This document shows, one piece after another, positions 32,857-41,722 of a stretch of 52,522 nt of DNA (positions within the stretch are counted from its first letter, which is position 1; the number at the start of each line of letters is the position of its first letter). Both the position numbers and the translations under genes were made by a program. The DNA is from Clostridia bacterium. Its GTDB lineage: Bacteria; Bacillota; Clostridia; Christensenellales; Aristaeellaceae. The stretch is from assembly GCA_017524615.1 (NCBI GenBank), contig JAFXVJ010000002.1:1-52522 (forward strand). The letters run 5' to 3'. A model generated the notes under the pieces. It was not told the origin of the DNA. It searched no databases and was given only the letters and a program-made list of their open reading frames with translations.

Positions 32857-32885
32857 GTATAGCGATGGCGTGCGGTGGCATGATA
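32857..32885 (+). promoter_or_regulatory. Possible sigma-G-type promoter of the SpoIID-like gene
   Basis: GTATA (32857-32861), 17-bp spacer, CATGATA (32879-32885). This matches the B. subtilis sigma-G pattern GHATR / CATNHTA. No sigma-A-like pair is evident in this gap. Confidence 0.45.
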
Positions 32886-32908
32886 CCGCTGAAAAGGGGG
32901 AATGACGG

Positions 32909-33928
32909 ATGAACAAACGATGGATCCGGGCCATGGCTGCGGGCCTGTGCCTGATCGCGCTGGCCCTGACGCTGGCGGGATGCGGAGTCGCCGGCGGCGC
33001 CGCCGATGGCGCGCCGGATCACTCCGTGTCGCCCAAAAAGGACGATACCCAGGCGGGGGATCAGCCGGCATTGCCGGACAAGCTGGAGAAAAACGACCAG
33101 GGTGTGCCTGTGCTGCGGGTTTACGATGTGGACGCGGAGGAGAACCGGGAGATGAGCATCGAAAGCTACGTGCAGGGTGTGCTGGCGGGGGAAATGAAAA
33201 ACGATTGGCCGCTGGAGGCCTTGAAAGCCCAAGCCATCCTGGCCCGCACCTTTGTGCTGAAATTCTGCTCGGAAAAGGAAAGCCGCTATCGGGGAGCGGA
33301 CATTTCCACCGACATTCAGGAAGCCCAGGCCTATGATTCCACCGGCATCAACGATCGCATTGAGCAGGCGGTGAAGGAAACCCGGGGAATGGTGCTGTCC
33401 TACCGGGGAGAATTGCCTTACGCCTGGTTTCACGCCCATTCCGGCGGGGCGACGGAACGGGCGGTGGAAGGGCTGCATTATGATCAGGAGGAGCCGGGAT
33501 ATACCAAGGTGACCCAGGGGCGGGAGAGCGACAAAGCCCCGGAGGATGCCCGGCAGTGGGCCGCCAGGTTCACGCCGGCGGAAGTGATCCGGGCGGCGGC
33601 GCAGGCAGGCGCGTCAGGCATCAAGGAAATCACCTCCATCCAGATCGGCCAGACGGGGGAGAGCGGCCGCGCTGTGACCGTCGAAATCAATGGCCAGCCG
33701 GTATCCGCGCCGGAACTGCGTCTGGCGCTGGGCTCCACCCGCATGCGGTCTACCCTGCTGACGGAACTGCGCCTGGAGGATGGCGCAGTGGTGATGAAGG
33801 GCAAGGGATACGGCCATGGGGTGGGCATGCCCCAGTGGGGCGCGTATGGGATGGCGGAGGAGGGCCGCACGGCGGAGGAAATCGTGCGGTATTATTTCAA
33901 CGGCGTGACGGTGGAGACACTGTGGTGA
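32909..33928 (+). CDS. SpoIID/LytB-domain lipoprotein
   Basis: A 339-aa exported lipoprotein: lipobox LAGC with Cys25, then a linker and a SpoIID/LytB domain from about residue 70. Motifs: SIESYVQGVLAGEMKNDWPL, EALKAQAILARTFVL, AYDSTGINDRIEQAVKETRG, FHAHSGGATE and the C-terminal YGHGVGMPQWGAYGMAEEGR. SpoIID is a lytic transglycosylase of spore engulfment; LytB members modify amidase activity. It stands alone between a possible sporulation-type promoter and a terminator. Which of the two roles applies is not decided by sequence. Confidence 0.9.
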   Translation: MNKRWIRAMAAGLCLIALALTLAGCGVAGGAADGAPDHSVSPKKDDTQAGDQPALPDKLEKNDQGVPVLRVYDVDAEENREMSIESYVQGVLAGEMKNDWPLEALKAQAILARTFVLKFCSEKESRYRGADISTDIQEAQAYDSTGINDRIEQAVKETRGMVLSYRGELPYAWFHAHSGGATERAVEGLHYDQEEPGYTKVTQGRESDKAPEDARQWAARFTPAEVIRAAAQAGASGIKEITSIQIGQTGESGRAVTVEINGQPVSAPELRLALGSTRMRSTLLTELRLEDGAVVMKGKGYGHGVGMPQWGAYGMAEEGRTAEEIVRYYFNGVTVETLW

Positions 33929-33947
33929 GCAAAACCGCGTTTGACGG

Positions 33948-33967
33948 GGCCCCGTAGGGGCCTTTTT
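33948..33967 (+). terminator. Terminator after the SpoIID-like gene
   Basis: Stem GGCCCC/GGGGCC with a GTA loop and T5. Confidence 0.8.
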
Positions 33968-34085
33968 GCATATTCATTCATATATTCGTTAATATTTGAA
34001 TAAATATGGCGCGCTGCCTTTGCCAAAAACACGAAGAAAAAACAGTGAACGCTGTAGGAATCCCCGGATTTTTGTTGTATTGATC

Positions 34086-34114
34086 TTGCAAAGCGCCGCT
34101 ATATGTGGTATGCT
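34086..34114 (+). promoter_or_regulatory. Promoter of the peptide transporter operon
   Basis: TTGCAA (34086-34091), 17-bp spacer, TATGCT (34109-34114), with AT-rich sequence upstream. The stretch 33968-34186 holds no gene. Confidence 0.7.
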
Positions 34115-34186
34115 TATCAACAAATGATACTGCCCGGCAGTTTCGCCGGACACCACTCATTACCGCAAGAAGAAGGGAGAATGAAA

Positions 34187-36157
34187 ATGAAAAAATGTAT
34201 TTCCCTGCTGCTGTGCCTGACGCTGATGGCGGGCGTGTGCGCCTTTGCCGCGGCGGAGGAGCCGGTGACCTACAGGACACTTTACAGCGGCGAGGTGACC
34301 ACCCTGAATTACCTGGTCACTTCCAGCACCAATGAATTCGGCCTGGCCGCCAATCTGATCGACACCTTGGTGGAGTATGACAATTACGGCCAGATCCAGC
34401 CTTCCCTGGCGGATAAATGGAACGTCAGCGACGACGGGCTGACCTACACCTTCCACATCCGGGACGGCGCGACCTGGGTGAAGGCCGACGGAACGTTTTA
34501 CGCCAATGTGACGGCGGACGACTTCGTGGCGGCCGCTCAGTACATCCTGGATGCCAAGCATGCGTCCAGCACGGCGGATATCCTGTACGGCGCGATCCAG
34601 AACGCCGAGACGTATTACCTGAAATCCTGCATCGGCGAGGAAGAACAGGCCCTGGACGCGGCGGCGTTCAAGGATAAGCTCAGCGAGGATTATGACGACC
34701 TGCTGGATGCGGCTGCTTTTGATTTGGACGCCGAGGCGTTCAAGCCCTATGTGCTGGATCTGCTCGCGAATGTTTCGTGGGATGACGTGGGCATTCAGGC
34801 CCCGGACAGCAGCACCCTGGTGTACACCCTGAAAAAGCCCATCCCCTATTTCCTGTCGATGCTGACCTACGTTTGCTTCATGCCCGTGAATGCACAGTTC
34901 CTGGCGGAAGCGGGCGACGGATTCGGCCTGGCGACCGGCAACGACACCATCCTCTATAACGGCGCTTATGTGCTGGATACCTTCCTGCCCCAGGAAAAGA
35001 CCATTCTGGCCAAGAACCCCACCTATTGGGACGCGGACAAGGTATACATTGAGAAGATCGAAGAAACCTACAACAAGGAAGCGGCCAACGTGGCGCCCCA
35101 GTACTTCCTGGACGGCAACATCGACGGCTTCGGCATTGACAACGCCATGGCGGCGGAATGGCTGGCCGATCCCGAGAAGGCCGATTTCGTGCGGCCCGTG
35201 CGCCAGTACGGTCAGTACAGCGCCTGGTATTCCTTCGACTACAACCCGGCTTTCGAGGAAGAATACGAGCCCGAAAACTGGAAGATCGCCGTGGCCAACG
35301 AGAATTTCCGCCAGTCCATTTTCCATGGCCTGGATCGTGTGAAGGCCACCTTGAACGTGGATCCCATCAACGCGGAAGAACTGCTGTATAACACCATCAC
35401 GCCCACCGACTTCGCCACCTACAAGGGCACCGACTACGTGAACATGGGCGAGCTGGCCGCCTTCTCCGCTGTGGGCGCGGATACCTTCAATGAGGAGCTT
35501 GCCCTGGAGTACAAGGCCAAGGCTGTGGAGGAACTGACCGCCGCGGGCGCCACCTTCCCCATCAAAATGAAGATGATGTACAACGTGGCCCTGTCCTGGT
35601 GGGCTGATGAATGCCAGACCGTGGAGCAGCAGCTGGAAGGCCTGCTGGGCACGGATTACATTGATATCATCATCGTCAGCGGCGCCAACAGCGGCTTCCT
35701 GGGCAACCGCCGCCAGGGAAATTACGCCTTCATGAAGGTGAACTGGGGCGCTGACTATGCCGATCCGGAAACCTACACCGATCCCTTCGATGTAGCCGGC
35801 GGCAACAGCTACCGCTTCACCGACACAGCCATTGAGAATGTGGACCTGACCGAGTATAAGGAGCTTCTGGCGGCCGCGAAGGCCATCACCGGCGACACCG
35901 AAGCGCGCTATCTGGCCTTTGCCAAGGCGGAAGCTTACCTGATTGAGCATGCCTACATGATTCCCATGAGCCCCTGGAGCGGCGGGTACACCGTCAGCAA
36001 GCTGGACACCTTCACCTCCCAGTACGCTCCCTTCGGCATTTCTCAGGAGCGCTACAAGGGCCAGAAGATGCTGGATCATCCCATGAGCACCGACGAATAC
36101 TATGACGCTTACGACGCCTGGCAGGAGGCCCGCGAGGCGCTGGCCACCGCCGAATAA
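34187..36157 (+). CDS. Peptide ABC transporter substrate-binding protein (OppA/DppA family)
   Basis: A 656-aa secreted SBP_bac_5 protein that would capture oligopeptides for the permeases downstream. Signal peptide MKKCISLLLCLTLMAGVCAF is followed by AAAEE. Family segments include LSDDGLTYTF-like NVSDDGLTYTFHIRDGATWV, YWDADKVYIEKIEETY and the C-terminal YMIPMSPWSGGYTV. A Cys occurs in MAGVC, but the spacing does not match a standard lipobox. The start at 34187 has AAGGGAG at seven bases; ATG 34181 is too close to it. It is longer than typical OppA (about 540 aa), with an acidic insertion around residues 150-195. Confidence 0.92.
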   Translation: MKKCISLLLCLTLMAGVCAFAAAEEPVTYRTLYSGEVTTLNYLVTSSTNEFGLAANLIDTLVEYDNYGQIQPSLADKWNVSDDGLTYTFHIRDGATWVKADGTFYANVTADDFVAAAQYILDAKHASSTADILYGAIQNAETYYLKSCIGEEEQALDAAAFKDKLSEDYDDLLDAAAFDLDAEAFKPYVLDLLANVSWDDVGIQAPDSSTLVYTLKKPIPYFLSMLTYVCFMPVNAQFLAEAGDGFGLATGNDTILYNGAYVLDTFLPQEKTILAKNPTYWDADKVYIEKIEETYNKEAANVAPQYFLDGNIDGFGIDNAMAAEWLADPEKADFVRPVRQYGQYSAWYSFDYNPAFEEEYEPENWKIAVANENFRQSIFHGLDRVKATLNVDPINAEELLYNTITPTDFATYKGTDYVNMGELAAFSAVGADTFNEELALEYKAKAVEELTAAGATFPIKMKMMYNVALSWWADECQTVEQQLEGLLGTDYIDIIIVSGANSGFLGNRRQGNYAFMKVNWGADYADPETYTDPFDVAGGNSYRFTDTAIENVDLTEYKELLAAAKAITGDTEARYLAFAKAEAYLIEHAYMIPMSPWSGGYTVSKLDTFTSQYAPFGISQERYKGQKMLDHPMSTDEYYDAYDAWQEAREALATAE

Positions 36158-36199
36158 AGCAAACAAAGGAAAACTGCAGCTCGATCAAACAAACAGACC

Positions 36200-36235
36200 C
36201 GGATTGCGGCAGGCCTCAAAACCTGCCGTAATCCG
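36200..36235 (+). other. Stable hairpin between binding-protein and permease genes
   Basis: CGGATT-G-CGGCAGG pairs with CCTGCCG-T-AATCCG around an 8-nt loop. No T-run follows, so it probably stabilises the 3' end of the abundant binding-protein mRNA, a common arrangement in such operons. Confidence 0.75.
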
Positions 36236-36267
36236 CATCTGTGTATTATGGGGAGGCCCACAGCCGC

Positions 36268-37209
36268 ATGGCGAAATATATTCTCAAGCGCCTCGGTACG
36301 TCTCTGTTCACGCTGGCGGTCATTCTGACCATTGTATTCGTACTGGTGCGTCAGATGCCCATCGAAGGGTATTTTGACAATTTTGACAAGCTGGACCAGG
36401 CCGTGATCGACGCCCGGCTGAAGCAGCTGGGCCTGAAGGACCCTCTGCCGGTGCAGCTCAAGGATTTTTTTGTGCGCCTGATACACGGTGATCTGGGCAC
36501 GTCGGCCCGGTACGCCGTGAACGTATCCATCTCCGAAATCATCGGCAAAAAAGCGCCCCTTTCCATCGAAATGGGCGTGATTTCCATGGCGCTGTCGCTG
36601 GTGCTGGGCATTCCGCTGGGCGCCGCCATGGCCCGAAGCAAGAATAAATTCTGGGATCAGTTCGGTACGGCGTTCATCGTGTTCGTCAGCGCCGTTCCCG
36701 CTGCCATTTATTATATTTATATTCAGTCCTTTGGCTCCACGCTGCTGGGCTTTCCCATGCTGTTCAGCCGCGATGACTGGCGCACGTGGATCCTGCCCGT
36801 CTTTTCCATGTCTCTGGGCAATATTGCCTATTACGCCATGTGGCTGCGCCGCTACATGGTGGATGAAATGAACAAGGACTATGTCCGCCTGGCCCGGGCC
36901 AAGGGCGTGAAGGAAAAAAACATCACCATGCGGCACGTGTTCCGCAATTCGTTCGTGCCGATGATCCAGTATATCCCCACCTCCCTGCTGTACACGGTCA
37001 GCGGATCGATCTACATTGAGTCGCTGTATTCCGTGCCCGGCATGGGTGGACTGCTGGTGGATGTGATTGCCCGGCAGGACAATCCCATGGTGCAGGCCCT
37101 GGTCATGATTTACGCCAGCATCGGCATCGTGGGCATGATCCTGGGCGATTTGCTGATGGCCGTGATCGATCCCCGTATTTCCCTGGCCAGAAAGGACAGC
37201 GCGCGATGA
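36268..37209 (+). CDS. Peptide ABC transporter permease (OppB/DppB family)
   Basis: A 313-aa inner membrane permease with six helices. MAKYILKRLGTSLFTLAVIL is the usual start. GVISMALSLVLGIPLGAAMA is in the middle. The EAA-type loop is DYVRLARAKGVKEKNITMRH, followed by VFRNSFVPMIQYIP. The ATG at 36268 has GGGGAGG upstream; the in-frame GTG at 36241 precedes that site. It overlaps the next permease gene by four bases. Confidence 0.93.
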   Translation: MAKYILKRLGTSLFTLAVILTIVFVLVRQMPIEGYFDNFDKLDQAVIDARLKQLGLKDPLPVQLKDFFVRLIHGDLGTSARYAVNVSISEIIGKKAPLSIEMGVISMALSLVLGIPLGAAMARSKNKFWDQFGTAFIVFVSAVPAAIYYIYIQSFGSTLLGFPMLFSRDDWRTWILPVFSMSLGNIAYYAMWLRRYMVDEMNKDYVRLARAKGVKEKNITMRHVFRNSFVPMIQYIPTSLLYTVSGSIYIESLYSVPGMGGLLVDVIARQDNPMVQALVMIYASIGIVGMILGDLLMAVIDPRISLARKDSAR

Positions 37210-38594
37210 AGGTGAAAAAGCCCAAGGATGCCCTCACCGCTCCCCTGGAGCAGGCAATCGAGGAGCAAATCACAAAAAAGGATCTGCAGTTCGCGGCGTA
37301 TGATCCCGAAGCGGGAGAGCGGAGCGGTTATTCCAATTATTCTTATTGGGGCAGCACGCTGCGGTGCTTCTTCAAAAACCGGGTGGCCGCGGGATTCATG
37401 CTGGTGCTGGTGGCGCTGCTGCTGTTCACCTTTATCCAGCCGCTGCTGCCCCTGCAGTTCGAGGCCAATCTGATTATCGACCATCCCATCACCAAAAAAC
37501 AGATGAGCAATCTGCCGCCCGCCGTCACCAACGTGGCGGCGACAGCGCCTGCCGGCACCAGGCTGCTGGTGCACCCCTTTGACAGTGAGGAATGGGCGGC
37601 GGTGGATAACGTGGTTTCCACCATCAAGGCGCGCAAGGAATTCACCGTGCTGGAATACGGCGAGGAATGGTGCTATATTTCTTATGGGGATGAGGAGGGC
37701 TATGTTCGCAACGATTTTACCACCAAGATCAAGTTCCCGGACGATCAGGCAGCTACGCCCTATCAGGCAAAATCCAATTTCCCGCTGAGCCTGTATTCCA
37801 GTCCCAGCGATCTGAGCAACAACGGCGACGCCCTGTTCTGCCTCAAGAGCCAGCTGGATATGGACGGAAACACCGCTGTTGCCCGGCAGGATGTCCCATT
37901 GCGCCTGCTGCCCGATACGCGGCCCTTCCTCTTTGGCACCAACAGCGCCGGACAGGATCTGTGGGCCAAGGTGTGGTCCGGCACGCGCACGTCCCTGTTC
38001 ATCGGCATCACCGTGGCCGCCCTGCAATCCTTGATCGGCATCCTGGTGGGCGTGCTGTGGGGCTATGTCAAATCCCTGGATAAACTGCTGACCGAAATCT
38101 ATAACGTGATCGACAATGTGCCCACCACCATCGTGCTGATCCTGGTGTCCTATATCATGCGGCCCAGCGTGCAGACACTGATCCTGGCCATGACGGTGAC
38201 CGGGTGGGTGGGCATGGCGCGGTTTATCCGCAACCAAATCGTCATCATCCGGGACCGGGATTACAACATGGCTTCCCGATGCCTGGGCGTGGGCACATCC
38301 CGCATCATCCTGCATAATCTGCTGCCTTATCTGGTTTCGGTCATCACGCTGCGGCTGGCCCTGGCGGTGCCCGGCGCCATCGGCAGCGAGGTGTTCATCA
38401 CCTATATCGGTCTGGGCCTGCCCCTGAGCGTGCCTTCCCTGGGCAACCTGATCAACGAAGGCCGTAAAATGATCTCCACCAGCCAAAGCTACCAGCTGCT
38501 GTTCCCCACCATCATCCTCAGCATCATCACGATTTCCTTTTATATCATCGGCAACGCCTTCGCCGACGCGGCCGATCCCAAGAACCATCTGTAA
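37206..38594 (+). CDS. Peptide ABC transporter permease (OppC family) with SH3-like extracytoplasmic insert
   Basis: A 462-aa permease, against about 300 for typical OppC. A cytoplasmic N-terminus (1-56) and TM1 (about 58-80) are followed by a soluble loop of about 160-180 residues before the FLFGTNSAGQDLWAKV element (241-256), which corresponds to HPFGTDxxGRDV. The normal permease core comes after it (EAA loop RDRDYNMASRCLGVGTSRII). In the loop, residues about 136-172 (FTVLEYGEEWCYISYGDEEG, then YVRNDF) look like a bacterial SH3 domain, which often binds peptidoglycan peptides. The insert would face outside, near the binding protein. Confidence 0.9.
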   Translation: MKVKKPKDALTAPLEQAIEEQITKKDLQFAAYDPEAGERSGYSNYSYWGSTLRCFFKNRVAAGFMLVLVALLLFTFIQPLLPLQFEANLIIDHPITKKQMSNLPPAVTNVAATAPAGTRLLVHPFDSEEWAAVDNVVSTIKARKEFTVLEYGEEWCYISYGDEEGYVRNDFTTKIKFPDDQAATPYQAKSNFPLSLYSSPSDLSNNGDALFCLKSQLDMDGNTAVARQDVPLRLLPDTRPFLFGTNSAGQDLWAKVWSGTRTSLFIGITVAALQSLIGILVGVLWGYVKSLDKLLTEIYNVIDNVPTTIVLILVSYIMRPSVQTLILAMTVTGWVGMARFIRNQIVIIRDRDYNMASRCLGVGTSRIILHNLLPYLVSVITLRLALAVPGAIGSEVFITYIGLGLPLSVPSLGNLINEGRKMISTSQSYQLLFPTIILSIITISFYIIGNAFADAADPKNHL

Positions 38595-38613
38595 AAGGAG
38601 GGAAAAACAGATC

Positions 38614-39651
38614 ATGGAAGAAAAAACGCCCATTCTTTCCGTGCGCAATCTGAATGTGAAGTTTTCCCTCCGGGGAAAGGTGCTGCACGCCATCCGGGAT
38701 GTGTCCCTGGATTTGTATAAGGGGGAGACCCTGGCCATCGTGGGGGAAAGCGGCAGCGGAAAATCGGTGCTGACCAAAACGTTCATGGGGCTTCTGGATC
38801 AGAACGGCTGGATCGATTCGGGCAGCATCCTGTTTCAGGGCAAGGACCTGGCAAAGTACAAAACGGAAAAGGAATGGCTGACCATCCGGGGCGGGGAAAT
38901 TGCCATGGTGCTGCAGGACCCCATGACCAGCCTGAATCCCCTGAAAACCATCGGCGCTCAGATCCGGGAGGCGCTGATGCTGCACCGGAGCATGAACAAG
39001 AGCCAGGCGTATCAGCGCACCATCGAATTGCTCAACGATGTGGGCATTCCCGATCCCGTCCGGCGCATCCGCCAGTATCCCCATGAGTTTTCCGGCGGCA
39101 TGCGGCAACGGGTGGTGATCGCCATCGCGCTGGCCTGCAATCCCCAGATCCTCATCTGCGATGAACCCACCACGGCCCTGGATGTGACCATCCAGGCCCA
39201 GATCCTGCATCTGATCCGCGACCTGGTGAAGAAATACGCTTTGACCACCGTGTATATCACCCACGATCTGGGCGTGGTGGCCAATGTGGCGGACCGGGTG
39301 GCCGTCATGTATGCCGGGGATATCGTGGAGATCGGCACCAGCCGGGAGGTATTTTACGATGCCCGTCATCCCTATACGTGGGCGCTTCTGTCCTCCCTGC
39401 CGCAGCTGGGCCACCGGGGGGAAAAGCTGTTCTCCATTCAGGGAACGCCTCCCAACCTGTATGCCGAAATCAAGGGGGACGCCTTCGCGCCCCGGAATCC
39501 CCATGCGCTGAAGATCGATTTTGAACGCCGGCCGCCCCTGTTCCAGGTCAGCCCCACGCATTGGGCGCGCACCTGGCTTTTGCATCCTGACGCGCCTTCC
39601 CTGGACCCGCCGGAAGTATTGCAGCGGCTGCGGCAGGAGGAATGGCAATGA
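38614..39651 (+). CDS. Peptide ABC transporter ATPase (OppD family)
   Basis: A 345-aa ATPase: Walker A GESGSGKSVL (about residue 47), VLQDPMTSLNPL, signature FSGGMRQRVV, Walker B ILICDEPTTALDVT, and switch YITHDLG. The C-terminal oligopeptide_HPY region is present, but its usual cysteines are absent. DAFAPRNPHA replaces the CxFxPRCxxA pattern and WARTWL replaces the HxvaCW end. The 4Fe-4S cluster known from some homologues would therefore not form. AAAAGGAGGG precedes the ATG by 14 bp. It overlaps OppF by four bases. Confidence 0.93.
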   Translation: MEEKTPILSVRNLNVKFSLRGKVLHAIRDVSLDLYKGETLAIVGESGSGKSVLTKTFMGLLDQNGWIDSGSILFQGKDLAKYKTEKEWLTIRGGEIAMVLQDPMTSLNPLKTIGAQIREALMLHRSMNKSQAYQRTIELLNDVGIPDPVRRIRQYPHEFSGGMRQRVVIAIALACNPQILICDEPTTALDVTIQAQILHLIRDLVKKYALTTVYITHDLGVVANVADRVAVMYAGDIVEIGTSREVFYDARHPYTWALLSSLPQLGHRGEKLFSIQGTPPNLYAEIKGDAFAPRNPHALKIDFERRPPLFQVSPTHWARTWLLHPDAPSLDPPEVLQRLRQEEWQ

Positions 39652-40583
39652 GTGAACAACCCATTCTGTCGGTGCGGGATCTGAAGGTGGATTTCGGTTC
39701 CCACCGGAAACCCTTCCACGCTGTGCGTGGCGTCAGCTTTGACGTATTCCGGGGGGAAACCTTCGGCCTGGTGGGGGAATCCGGCTCCGGAAAAACCACC
39801 ATCGGCCGCGCCATCATCCGCATTTATGAGGCGGCGGGGGGCGAAATCCTGTTTCGGGGACAGCGCATCAGCGGAAGGATCAGCAAAGACCTGGATCGGG
39901 AAGTGACCCGGAAAATCCAGATGATTTTTCAGGATCCCATGGCTTCCCTGAATGAGCGGGCCAAGGTGGATTACATCGTGGCTGAGGGCTTGTACAACAC
40001 CGACCGCCGCCTGACCCAGGAACAGCGCCGGCAGAAGGTGGAGCAGGCGCTGTTGGATGTGGGGCTGCTGCCGGAGTTTGCCAGCCGCTTTCCTCATGAG
40101 TTTTCCGGGGGCCAGCGCCAGCGCATCGGTATCGCCCGGGCGCTGATCATGCAGCCGGAATTCATCGTGGCGGACGAGCCTATTTCCGCCCTGGATGTGT
40201 CTATCCGTGCCCAGGTGCTGAATCTGATGGCGGAACTGCAAAAGGAAAGAGGGCTGACGTACCTGTTCATTTCTCATGATCTGTCCGTCATGCGCTTCAT
40301 CTGCGACCGCATCGCCGTGATTCACAAGGGCCTGCTGATGGAATTGGCTGATACGGAAACCCTGTTCCGCCATCCGCTGCATCCCTATACCCAGGCTTTG
40401 CTGTCCGCCGTGCCCATGCCTTCTCCGGATCTCAGGCAGGATGAACCGCCGGTGCTCTACGATGAGTCCATGCACGATTACAGCGTGCATCTCCCCGTCT
40501 GGTGCGAGATCGAGCCGGGGCATTTCGTGCGGGGCAGCGAGCCGGAATTGGAAGCATACCGGAAGATCATTGCGGAGGGATAA
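39648..40583 (+). CDS. Peptide ABC transporter ATPase (OppF family)
   Basis: A 311-aa ATPase: Walker A GESGSGKTTIGR, IFQDPMASLNERAKV, signature FSGGQRQRIGIAR, Walker B FIVADEPISALDVS and FISHDLSV. A short C-terminal HPY-type tail (YSVHLPVWCEIEPGHFV) follows. The ATG at 39648 uses AGGAGG seven bases upstream; the in-frame ATG at 39642 is inside that spacing. It pairs with OppD to energise the permease. Confidence 0.93.
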   Translation: MSEQPILSVRDLKVDFGSHRKPFHAVRGVSFDVFRGETFGLVGESGSGKTTIGRAIIRIYEAAGGEILFRGQRISGRISKDLDREVTRKIQMIFQDPMASLNERAKVDYIVAEGLYNTDRRLTQEQRRQKVEQALLDVGLLPEFASRFPHEFSGGQRQRIGIARALIMQPEFIVADEPISALDVSIRAQVLNLMAELQKERGLTYLFISHDLSVMRFICDRIAVIHKGLLMELADTETLFRHPLHPYTQALLSAVPMPSPDLRQDEPPVLYDESMHDYSVHLPVWCEIEPGHFVRGSEPELEAYRKIIAEG

Positions 40584-40585
40584 CC

Positions 40586-41722
40586 ATGCAGCTTGATCGC
40601 GCCATGGCCCGGGCATGGGCCGAAGTGGACGAAGACGCGCTTTTGCATAATTATCGGTTGGCCCGGTCTCTGTGCCGGGCGGACACGCGGTTCATTTGCG
40701 TGGTGAAGGCCAATGCCTATGGGCTTGGCCTTTTCCGTACGGCGCAAACCTTGGCGGAGACCGGGGCGGATTGGTTCGCGGTAGCGGCGCCGGAAGAAGC
40801 GCTGACCGTTCGCCGGGCTGTGCCGAACGCGCATATCCTGCTGCTGGGCCCGGCGGATGCGAGTTATCTGCCTGATTTGATCCGGCGGGACATATCCCTC
40901 ACTGTGGGTACCCTGGGGGATGGGAAGGCGGCGTCCCGGGCGGCGCAGGCGCTGGGCAGACAAGCGAAGGTGCATGTGAAGCTGGATACCGGTCTGCATC
41001 GGCTGGGCTTTACGGACGCGGCAGAGGCGCTGCGGCTAAAAGCGCTGCCTTGCCTCGCTTTTGAGGGTATTTACAGCCATTTAGCCCTGCGCAGCGATGC
41101 GCAGAGCGTCGCGCAGGAACAGCTCTTCTCGGCCATGGCGGACGCCGTCGCCGCGGGGGGATTGCGCCCCGGCATGCGGCATTTGCTGGATTCCATCGGT
41201 CTCACCCGCTATCCCCAATGGCAGATGGATGCCGTGCGGGTGGGCGCGTTTCTGTACGGGAACGTGCCCGTCAGGTGGGAGCGTTATCACGAGGGAAAAA
41301 GCGTGGTCACTTTCAAGGCCCGGGTCACCCGGGTGGCCTGGGTGAAGCAGGGAGAGGGCGTGGGATACGATGATGCGCCTCTGGCCCGGGATACCCGGGT
41401 GGCCACCCTTTCCGCCGGGTATATTGACGGCTATCCCCGATCCCTGAGCGGGAAGGGATTTGTGCAGCTGAAGGGCAGGCGCGCCCGGGTGCTGGGGCTG
41501 ATCTGCATGGATCAAATGATGGTGGACGCTACGGACATCCCGGATGTTCAGCCGGGAGATGAGGCCGTGCTGCTGGGCGGCGGGATCGCCCTGACGGAAT
41601 ACGCGGACTGGGGCCATCTGAACCGCAATGAATGCCTGGGCCTGATCGGCCGCAGGGTGCCAAGGGTGTATGTCCGGGAGGGGAAACCGGTATGTGTGTC
41701 CGCTGAAATGAACGAGGATTGA
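40586..41722 (+). CDS. alr: Alanine racemase-family PLP enzyme
   Basis: A 378-aa fold-type III PLP enzyme: FICVVKANAYGLGLFRTAQT carries the PLP lysine, with AYGLG where most Alr have AYGHG. KLDTGLHRLGF is followed by GIYSHLA, HLLDSIG and RVGAFLYG. The catalytic-Tyr domain shows GVGYDDAPLARDTRVATLSA, then GYIDGYPRSL. GLICMDQMMVD closes the active site. It starts 2 bp after the OppF stop, behind GCGGAGGG, so it belongs to the peptide transporter operon. Substrate could be L/D-alanine or another amino acid. The pairing suggests processing of imported D-amino-acid-containing peptides, but that is inference. Confidence 0.9.
   Translation: MQLDRAMARAWAEVDEDALLHNYRLARSLCRADTRFICVVKANAYGLGLFRTAQTLAETGADWFAVAAPEEALTVRRAVPNAHILLLGPADASYLPDLIRRDISLTVGTLGDGKAASRAAQALGRQAKVHVKLDTGLHRLGFTDAAEALRLKALPCLAFEGIYSHLALRSDAQSVAQEQLFSAMADAVAAGGLRPGMRHLLDSIGLTRYPQWQMDAVRVGAFLYGNVPVRWERYHEGKSVVTFKARVTRVAWVKQGEGVGYDDAPLARDTRVATLSAGYIDGYPRSLSGKGFVQLKGRRARVLGLICMDQMMVDATDIPDVQPGDEAVLLGGGIALTEYADWGHLNRNECLGLIGRRVPRVYVREGKPVCVSAEMNED

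Noticed and set aside
34160-36166. A 668-codon - strand frame opposite the OppA-type gene
   Set aside because: The + strand frame has a signal peptide, start signal and family motifs; the antisense frame has none.
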